Assembly: GCA_035513275.1 (NCBI GenBank)
Contig: DATKCJ010000076.1
Location: 1-11,234 of the forward strand
DNA: 11,234 nucleotides
Direction: 5' to 3'
Origin: DATKCJ01 sp035513275
GTDB taxonomy: Bacteria > Verrucomicrobiota > Verrucomicrobiia > Opitutales > Opitutaceae
Notes under the pieces: generated by a model
Told to the model about the DNA's origin: nothing
What the model saw: only the letters and a program-made list of their open reading frames with translations
Databases searched by the model: none
In this document: in pieces, positions 1 through 5,754 of the stretch
Layout of the letters: the number at the start of each line of letters is the position of its first letter
Position numbering within the stretch: the stretch's first letter is position 1
Program-made: the position numbers and the translations under genes

Positions 1-175
1 GAGCCAGCGCGGTGAAAACAGTCTGGGTGACATCCTCGGCCAGATGGCGGTCTCCGCCCACCCGACGCAGCGCGCTCGCGTAAACCAGATTAATGTGGCG
101 CCGCACCAGTTCGGCAAAGGCCGCTTCCGACCTTTCCTGCACGTAGCGCCGGAGCAATTCAGCGTCTTCGGTCAT
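1..175 (-). CDS. ECF-type RNA polymerase sigma factor, N-terminal fragment (cut by window edge)
   Basis: The minus strand reads from an ATG at 175-173 and stays open to the left edge, giving 58 residues that begin MTEDAELLRRYVQERSEAAF. The fragment then contains LVRRHINLVYASALRRVGGD and ends in HLAEDVTQTVFTALA. This is the start of sigma-70 region 2: the helix that contacts the core polymerase clamp, followed by the AEDVTQxVF segment that leads into the -10 recognition helix. The phrasing is very like the many ECF-like sigma factors of Verrucomicrobiota. Region 4, needed to place it in an ECF group, lies outside the window, as would any anti-sigma partner. A weak GGTGA about 8 nt upstream could serve as ribosome binding site. 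It is divergent from the GH5 gene at 396. Family assignment is firm; its regulon is unknown. Confidence 0.9.
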   Translation of the reverse strand, partial: MTEDAELLRRYVQERSEAAFAELVRRHINLVYASALRRVGGDRHLAEDVTQTVFTALA

Positions 176-395
176 GGAGTCTTCACCATCTAATAGCCGC
201 CGGCGGAAAGATCGCACAAAAAAGCACCCCTCGGGAAGTCGCGAGCTGCGGCCGGCAACTTTTCACCGGCGTGGCCGGCGTCACGGTTGTCAGCGCTTCG
301 TCGAAAGGACGGCAAGAAATGCGGCGATTCTTCCGTTGGCCATAGCCCGTAATTCGTGCTTGGCTTTCGTGACTGCAATTCGACGCATACCTCAA

Positions 396-1535
396 ATGAA
401 GATCCGTTCCCTACCCCTTCTCATCATGGCTGTCGCCACTTCACTCACGCTCCACGCGGCTCCGACCAATCCGTCCGGCTTCGTAATCCGCCGCGGCACG
501 AACCTGAGCCATTGGCTCTCGCAGGACTTCGGCTGGTTCCCGCGAGAGTCATTCATCACGGAGAACGACATCGCGTGGATCGCGCGCACGGGTTTCGACC
601 ACGTGCGTGTGCCGATCGACGAAAAGGAAATGTGGCACGAGGACGGCCGGGCGAGCGAGGCCGCCTTCGCCGTGCTCACCCGCGCGATCGACTGGAGCCG
701 CGCGCACGGGCTGCGCGTGGTCGTTGATCTTCACACGGTGCGCACCCACCACTTCAACGCGGTGAACGAGGGCGGCACCAACACGCTCTTCACCGACCCC
801 TCTGCGCAGGAGCGCTTCCTCGATCTCTGGCGCGAGATTTCCGCGCGCCTCCGCCACTACCCTGTCGATTCGGTCGCCTACGAGATCATGAACGAGCCTG
901 TGGCCGACGATCATGAAGATTGGAACAAGCTGATCGCCGCGGCGTTCGCCGCCCTACGCCCGCTCGAGCCGAATCGAGTGATCGTGCTCGGCTCGAACCG
1001 CTGGCAGATCCCCTCGACACTGCCACATCTCAAGGTGCCCGAAGGTGACCGCAACATCATCCTGAGCACGCATACCTATTCGCCGATGCTGCTCACGCAC
1101 TACCGCGCGAATTGGACGCCACTGAAAATCTACACCGGCGCTGTGCGCTACCCCGGTCCCGTCATCGACTCCGCTTCCTACGATGCGCTTATGAAGCTGG
1201 ACAAGTCTGCTGCCGACGCCGCGGCCAGCTCGCGCGAGGACTGGAACGCCGCCCGGATCGCGAAGGAGCTCGAGCCGGCGATCCGCCGCGCGAAAGAACT
1301 CGACCTCCAACTCTACTGCGGCGAGTTCGGCTGCCTGCCCACCGTGCCACGCGCCGACCGGCTGGCGTATTACCGCGACATCATCTCAGTGTTCGACGCC
1401 AACGGCATCGCCTGGGCGAATTGGGAATACAAGGGCGACTTCGGCCTGCTCGAGTGGCACGGCGCCGACCGATTCTACACGGGTGCGCCGGACGTCGAGC
1501 TGCTCGACGCGCTGCTGTCCGGAGCGAAGAAATAG
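396..1535 (+). CDS. Secreted glycoside hydrolase family 5 (cellulase-like) enzyme
   Basis: A 379-residue retaining beta-glycosidase of the GH5 (clan GH-A, TIM barrel) type, probably cleaving a beta-1,4-linked polysaccharide such as glucan or mannan outside the cytoplasm. Residues 1-21 form a Sec signal peptide (MKIRS, then a hydrophobic run ending LHAA). GH5 landmarks follow in the expected order: RGTNLSHW near 33-40, the conserved Arg in HVRVP (R71), VVDLH at 109-113, the acid/base Glu in MNEP (E167), the substrate-lining STHTY (H226, Y228), the nucleophile in YCGEFG (E310), and a late-barrel WANWEY (W340-Y345). No carbohydrate-binding module or anchor is present. The reading frame stays open for 74 codons upstream, but ATG 396 is chosen because it begins exactly at the signal peptide; an in-frame GTG at 369 is an alternative. 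No clear Shine-Dalgarno is seen. Subfamily and substrate cannot be told from the sequence alone. Confidence 0.9.
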   Translation: MKIRSLPLLIMAVATSLTLHAAPTNPSGFVIRRGTNLSHWLSQDFGWFPRESFITENDIAWIARTGFDHVRVPIDEKEMWHEDGRASEAAFAVLTRAIDWSRAHGLRVVVDLHTVRTHHFNAVNEGGTNTLFTDPSAQERFLDLWREISARLRHYPVDSVAYEIMNEPVADDHEDWNKLIAAAFAALRPLEPNRVIVLGSNRWQIPSTLPHLKVPEGDRNIILSTHTYSPMLLTHYRANWTPLKIYTGAVRYPGPVIDSASYDALMKLDKSAADAAASSREDWNAARIAKELEPAIRRAKELDLQLYCGEFGCLPTVPRADRLAYYRDIISVFDANGIAWANWEYKGDFGLLEWHGADRFYTGAPDVELLDALLSGAKK

Positions 1536-1551
1536 AGTGTAGCGCGGGACT

Positions 1552-1580
1552 TCCTCCTTCGCTCTTCGAGCTTCGGAGGA
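1552..1580. repeat. Two-step hairpin / REP-like inverted repeat
   Basis: TCCTCC at 1552-1557 pairs with GGAGGA at 1575-1580. Inside it GCTC (1561-1564) pairs with GAGC (1568-1571) around a TTC loop, with symmetrical TTC bulges on either side. The element starts 16 nt after the GH5 stop. No T-run follows it, so it is not a canonical intrinsic terminator; it looks more like a small dispersed palindromic repeat or a 3'-end stabilising structure. The class is inference; only a genome-wide search for copies would settle it. Confidence 0.5.
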
Positions 1581-1608
1581 CAGGCTGACCCGCATCGGCA
1601 GGTCGTTT

Positions 1609-1620
1609 TGCTGGCCAGCA
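1609..1620. repeat. Perfect 12-bp palindrome
   Basis: TGCTGGCCAGCA is a perfect palindrome within the 236-nt spacer between the GH5 gene and the membrane-protein gene at 1772. It could be a dimeric regulator site for the downstream pair, but in GC-rich DNA such a palindrome can also arise by chance. No promoter hexamers of good quality were seen around it. Confidence 0.25.
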
Positions 1621-1771
1621 GAATGCCCTGGGTGGCAGATCCCACACGGTGCATTCGCCGGTCCATTTCCGGGCGGCGGCGATTCCGAACTTTGTCTCGC
1701 GGGCGGATGTGGCCCGGAGATAATCCCACTCCAAGGTCGCCAAGACCTCCCCCAAGCACCCGTCCGCAGCC

Positions 1772-2326
1772 ATGAACAAATACATCCTCGGTTCGTTTCT
1801 TGCCGCCCTGGTTTTCTTCTTCTGGGGCTTCCTCTACTGGGCCGTGAATCCGCTCGTGAAGTCAGTCATCCACACCAGCCCCGACGACGCCGCGGCGGGC
1901 GCGATGCTCAAGCAGATGTTCCCGAACGACGGCATGTATACCGTGCCGGGCATGGGTCTGGACCAAGAGACGATGCACGCCCGTCACGAGGCCGGGCCGA
2001 TCGCCACGGTGCACATCAAGCACGCGGGCGAGCCGGCGATGTCGGCGAAATTCTTCATCGTCGCGATCGCCCACTGCTGGGTGTCGACGCTGCTGCTCAC
2101 CTTCCTTCTCGTGAAAGCTTCACCGGCCGTGCTCGCGAGCTACGGAAGCCGCGTCTGGTTTGTCACACTCACGGGAGTCGCGATCGCGGTCGTGAGCGAT
2201 TTCAGCTTCCCGGTTTACTGGGGTCACCCGTGGCCGGTCTATCTGTTCAACGCAGGCCACATCATCGGCGGAATGTTTGTCACCGGTCTCGTGCTCGCGA
2301 AGTTCGTGAAGCCCGCAGAGGCATGA
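1772..2326 (+). CDS. Conserved-looking four-helix membrane protein of unknown function
   Basis: A 184-residue protein that I do not recognise. Hydrophobicity suggests four membrane helices: about 5-26 (rich in Phe and Trp), 94-114, 126-148 and 154-178. Between helix 1 and helix 2 lies a polar stretch of roughly 65 residues containing several His and Met residues (for example MHARHEAG around 68-75 and VHIKHAGEP around 80-88). This stretch probably faces the periplasm and could be a small ligand- or metal-binding face, though that is speculation. Helix 3 ends in SDFSFPVYWGHPWPVY, a motif-like segment with an acidic residue at the membrane edge. ATG 1772 has no obvious Shine-Dalgarno. The stop codon overlaps the start of the next gene (ATGA), so the two are almost surely co-translated. 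Confidence 0.75.
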   Translation: MNKYILGSFLAALVFFFWGFLYWAVNPLVKSVIHTSPDDAAAGAMLKQMFPNDGMYTVPGMGLDQETMHARHEAGPIATVHIKHAGEPAMSAKFFIVAIAHCWVSTLLLTFLLVKASPAVLASYGSRVWFVTLTGVAIAVVSDFSFPVYWGHPWPVYLFNAGHIIGGMFVTGLVLAKFVKPAEA

Positions 2327-2532
2327 GAAAAGCCAAGCTCGTTGCAATCCTGGTCATCGCGGTGCTGCTCGGCATCGTAGTGCTGCAGAATACAGGCACG
2401 GTTGAGACGAAGTTCCTGCTCATCTCCGTGGAGATGCCGCAGGTGCTCCTGCTTCTCATCACGTCGGGCGCCGGATTCTGCCTCGGCCTGCTGGTCGCCC
2501 TCGTGGGCCGCAAGGGTCCGCCGAAATCCTGA
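2323..2532 (+). CDS. Small LapA/DUF1049-type inner-membrane protein
   Basis: A 69-residue protein with a basic start (MRKAK), one helix at about 5-22, the short linker QNTGTVETKFLLIS, and a second helix at about 39-62 rich in Leu and Gly, ending in a positive tail (GRKGPPKS). This hairpin layout, with the Asn-Thr linker and the GxxLGLLVAL second helix, matches the lipopolysaccharide-assembly-protein-A domain (LapA, PF06305/DUF1049). In Escherichia coli LapA works with LapB in control of LPS synthesis, but many short DUF1049 proteins elsewhere have no known role, so no symbol is given. Its ATG overlaps the upstream stop in an ATGA junction, which points to translational coupling. It ends only 9 nt from the tail of the converging minus-strand dehydrogenase gene. 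Confidence 0.8.
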   Translation: MRKAKLVAILVIAVLLGIVVLQNTGTVETKFLLISVEMPQVLLLLITSGAGFCLGLLVALVGRKGPPKS

Positions 2533-2541
2533 CCCGCGCCG

Positions 2542-5500
2542 CTACTCCGGAAGCTTGAACCCCTCGACCTCGCGGCACACGTCGCGCAGGAACGCCGCGC
2601 CGCCGGCGCCGTTCACGATCCGGTGATCGAACGTGAGGCAGAACGTGACGACCTCGCTGAGCTTCGCCGAGTTGCCGCTGCGGATCATCTCGTGGAACGA
2701 CGTTCCCACGAACAGGGTGCCCACTGAGGGCGGCACGACGATCGGGATGCCGCCTCGCACTCCGAAGTTGCCGAGGCTCGTGATGACAACCGGCGCGCGG
2801 TGCTCGATGAGCTTCCCTGAGCGAGCGACATCGACCGCTCTAGCACACTCGCGCACGAACTCGGGCCACGAGAGCCGATTCGCATTGGCGACGACCGCGG
2901 TCGCGAGCTTGTCGCCAGGAAGCGCGACAGCCATGCCGAGCTCGAAATCCGTGACCTCGACAATCGATCCGTCCTTGAGTCCGAGCCTTCGGAAAGTGCC
3001 GTGCTTCTCCATCGCACGCGTCACCGCCCACGCGACCATCACCGACGGCGACGGCGCGCCCGTGGCGTCGCGTTCTTTAGCGACCGCGCGTGCATCGCGG
3101 ATCGGCGCCCAGAGCGCCTTGCTCTCGAGTGTCGCGGGGATCACCTGCTCGAGCCGGCGCGTGATCGCCGGTGAGAGCGCGGGCTCGACGCGCACCGAGC
3201 CCGCGGGCGCACCGCTCGAGTCGATTGATTGTTGCGCCGGCGCCGGTGCGGCCGGCGCTTTCTTCGCCGGCTCGGGCGTGTCGACCGGCATCGCCGACGC
3301 GTCGATCCCGGTCGGCGCGAGCACGCCGATTTCCTGGCCGATGAGCACGGTGTCGTCGACGGCGACTTTCCAGCCGACAAATGTGCCGCTGATCGGCGAC
3401 TCGATCGGATAAACGGCCTTCTCGGTCTCGACCTCGCAAAGCGCGTCGTCGTGTTTCACTACGTCACCGGGTTTCTTCAACAAGGCGACGACGCGCGCAG
3501 TGCGGATGCCTTCGCCCATGATCGGGACTTTAATGATGTGCTCCACAACTTGGCTCGACCGCGCGTTGCCGCCGCTGGTCTGGGCGGAAGGCGCGTCTTC
3601 CGCCTCCGACGTGACCGCAGCCGGACGCGACGTTTGCGCAGCAGCGCCGCCGAAGGCGCGCGACATCGTCGATGCCATCGTGCGGCGCAGGGCATCGACG
3701 ACTCCCGCAGCATTGGGGAGCGCGGCGTATTCGTAGATCGGGTTGTAGCCGATCATCACGTTGCCCTTGGTCACGAGAACCGGCGGTGCGACGAGGCGGC
3801 TGAACACATCGGGCCGGCCGCAGATGTGCGAAATGATCATCTGGCCGACCGAGCAATTCTCGGTGTCCTCCTGCACGACGACGAGGCGGCCGGTCTTGCG
3901 CACGCTGTCCTCGATCATCTCGCGATCCCACGGAACGATCGAGCGGAGGTCGATAAGCTCGACGTCGATCTCGCTGCCGAGCTGATCGATCGCGTCGAGC
4001 GAAAGTTCGATGGTGTTGCCCCAGCCGACGAGCGTGACATCCGAACCGCCGCGGCGTTTGCGTGCGGTGCCGATCGGGATCGAGATGAGCGGCTCCTTCA
4101 CTTCGCGCTCGGCCCAGAGGAGATGCTTCGGCACGAGGAAGACGACCGGGTCCTCGGCGTGCATCGCGCTCCAGAGAAGTCCCGCGGTGTCCTCGGGGGT
4201 GCTCGGAATGACGATATTGATGCCTGGAAAATGCGCGATCGCGGCTTCGTTCGCCTGGCTGTGCCACAGGCTGCCGCCCGGCAGGTAGGCGCCGTAGGGA
4301 GCGTAGATGACGCACGGGCATTTCCAGCCACCGAAGCTGCGCCAGCGCAGCGTCGCGAGATTCGTCACGAGCTGGTTCCAACCCGGGTAGATGAAATCGA
4401 TGAACTGGATCTCGAAGATCGGCCGCTTGCCGTAGGATGCGAGGCCGCACGCGACGCCGAGAATCGTGGACTCCGCAAGCGGTGAGTTGAACACCTGCTC
4501 CGGAAAATCCGTCGACAACTGCTTCGTCATCTTGAAGACGCCGCCTTTCGGATCCTCGACGTCCTCGCCAAAAATAATCCGCCGCGGGTCGGCATCGAGG
4601 CCGGCGCGCAGCGTGAGGTTCATGATGTCGCCGATGCGGTATTTGCCTGCCTTGAAGATCTGCTCGTCGACGACGGGCGCGGCATCGACGACGTTGGACT
4701 CGAGCTCGGACGCAACGGGGTCCTCGGCTTTCTCAGCCACGAGGTAGGCTTCGCGCACGTCTTCCTTCACCAGCGCATCGAGCTTCGTGAACTCGTCCGC
4801 GGTGAGCTGCCCGTCGGCGATCATGCGATCGCGCAGGATCAGGAGCGGGTCGCGCTCGGCGAGCCGGGCGATGTCCTCGGCGGGGCGGTAGATCTTGTGA
4901 TCGTCGGAGCTGGTGTGGCTCGATAGCCGCGCCATCTTCATCCACAAGCACGCGGGCCCCTCACCGGCGCGGATGCGCTCGATTGCCTTGCGGCAAGCCT
5001 CATGCGTCGCTTCGGCGTCGCTTCCATCGACGAATTCCCATTGCGCGGTGTTCAGCGTGCCGATGGCGAGCGGTGTGATGTCGGTCGTCGGCGTGCTGAT
5101 GCCGTATTCGTTGTCCTCGACGACGAACAGGACCGGCAGTTTGCGCTCGAACGCGAAAGTGATCGCCTCGTAGAAATCCCCCTGGCGCGTCGATGCCTCG
5201 CCGATGCTGGTGACGACGAGGTCGTCCTTGCCGTCGAGCTGCATGCCCCAGGCGATGCCGCAGGCAGGCAACAACTGGGCCGCAGTCGGCGTGGGCACGC
5301 TCCAGATTTTTCGCGCGATCACGCTGTAATGCCCCGGCATCTGGCGGCCGCGACTGCCCGAGGCGCGTTTCGCGAAATAGTCCAGCGCGAGTTCGCGGGT
5401 GGTGACGCCCTTGCCCATCACGAGGGCGCGATCGCGGTAGTAGGGGCAGACGTAGTCGTCCTCGCGCAGCATCCGTCCAAGCGCACCGAGCGCCTCATGG

Positions 5501-5682
5501 CCCATGCCGGAGACGTGGAAATGCCCCTTGCCCTGACGGTTGAGACTTTCCTGGCGCAGGTCGCCATGCCGCGACTCGAGGATGAGCCGCAATAGATCCA
5601 TCCTAGTTTCGCGATCCAGCCCTCCGTCGGCGGCAAGCGCCGGCCCGGAATCCTTGGCTGGTTGGGATTTTTTCCGGCTCAT
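2542..5682 (-). CDS. Triple-fusion 2-oxoacid dehydrogenase: E1-alpha + E1-beta + lipoyl/E2 acyltransferase (branched-chain type likely)
   Basis: A single 1046-residue chain holding what are normally three proteins of a 2-oxoacid dehydrogenase complex. It would decarboxylate a 2-oxoacid with thiamine diphosphate and pass the acyl group through lipoate to CoA. Domain order: E1-alpha about 25-330, E1-beta about 345-665, an Ala/Ser-rich linker, lipoyl domain about 713-790 with the lipoylated Lys in VETEKAVYP (K755), an Ala/Pro linker about 795-830, and the acyltransferase core about 835-1046. In E1-alpha the metal site reads GEAS...EDNEYGIS (E162, N191, Y193), the Glu-Asn-Tyr pattern and 29-residue spacing known from branched-chain 2-oxoacid dehydrogenase. 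E1-beta shows FGEDVEDPKGG and FNSPLAE. Two oddities: no recognisable peripheral-subunit-binding domain precedes the E2 core, and the usual DHRxxDG active-site motif is DHRIVNG (H1020, N1024). The start at 5682 is backed by GGAG 6 nt upstream. No E3 gene is in the window. A pyruvate-type substrate is not excluded. Confidence 0.92.
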   Translation of the reverse strand: MSRKKSQPAKDSGPALAADGGLDRETRMDLLRLILESRHGDLRQESLNRQGKGHFHVSGMGHEALGALGRMLREDDYVCPYYRDRALVMGKGVTTRELALDYFAKRASGSRGRQMPGHYSVIARKIWSVPTPTAAQLLPACGIAWGMQLDGKDDLVVTSIGEASTRQGDFYEAITFAFERKLPVLFVVEDNEYGISTPTTDITPLAIGTLNTAQWEFVDGSDAEATHEACRKAIERIRAGEGPACLWMKMARLSSHTSSDDHKIYRPAEDIARLAERDPLLILRDRMIADGQLTADEFTKLDALVKEDVREAYLVAEKAEDPVASELESNVVDAAPVVDEQIFKAGKYRIGDIMNLTLRAGLDADPRRIIFGEDVEDPKGGVFKMTKQLSTDFPEQVFNSPLAESTILGVACGLASYGKRPIFEIQFIDFIYPGWNQLVTNLATLRWRSFGGWKCPCVIYAPYGAYLPGGSLWHSQANEAAIAHFPGINIVIPSTPEDTAGLLWSAMHAEDPVVFLVPKHLLWAEREVKEPLISIPIGTARKRRGGSDVTLVGWGNTIELSLDAIDQLGSEIDVELIDLRSIVPWDREMIEDSVRKTGRLVVVQEDTENCSVGQMIISHICGRPDVFSRLVAPPVLVTKGNVMIGYNPIYEYAALPNAAGVVDALRRTMASTMSRAFGGAAAQTSRPAAVTSEAEDAPSAQTSGGNARSSQVVEHIIKVPIMGEGIRTARVVALLKKPGDVVKHDDALCEVETEKAVYPIESPISGTFVGWKVAVDDTVLIGQEIGVLAPTGIDASAMPVDTPEPAKKAPAAPAPAQQSIDSSGAPAGSVRVEPALSPAITRRLEQVIPATLESKALWAPIRDARAVAKERDATGAPSPSVMVAWAVTRAMEKHGTFRRLGLKDGSIVEVTDFELGMAVALPGDKLATAVVANANRLSWPEFVRECARAVDVARSGKLIEHRAPVVITSLGNFGVRGGIPIVVPPSVGTLFVGTSFHEMIRSGNSAKLSEVVTFCLTFDHRIVNGAGGAAFLRDVCREVEGFKLPE

Positions 5683-5712
5683 GGGATGCTCCGAAAAAAT
5701 GCCCGGCCCCGT

Positions 5713-5725
5713 GGGTTGGCAACCC
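5713..5725. repeat. Small hairpin in the 72-nt gap between two minus-strand genes
   Basis: GGGTT (5713-5717) pairs with AACCC (5721-5725) around a 3-nt loop. On the minus strand it follows the stop of the hydratase/dehydrogenase gene and precedes the start of the fused dehydrogenase. A run of six T (minus strand) lies some 13 nt further on, too far from the stem for a standard terminator. It might mark a processing or partial-termination point in an otherwise co-transcribed pair. Confidence 0.3.
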
Positions 5726-5754
5726 GTTTCCCGGTTAAAAGTCCGGAACGTGGA

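Noticed and set aside
174..395. 74-codon open extension upstream of the GH5 start
   Set aside because: It is Arg-rich and low in complexity, puts the signal peptide in the middle of the protein, and overlaps the sigma-factor start on the other strand; ATG 396 fits the signal peptide.
3229..4485. Long plus-strand open frame (418 codons) opposite the dehydrogenase fusion
   Set aside because: Antisense to strongly conserved E1/E2 coding sequence; Arg/Asp-rich composition typical of a shadow frame in GC-rich DNA.
5683..5754. Intrinsic terminator between the two minus-strand catabolic genes
   Set aside because: The 5-bp hairpin is short and about 13 nt away from the T-run, so it does not meet the usual pattern.
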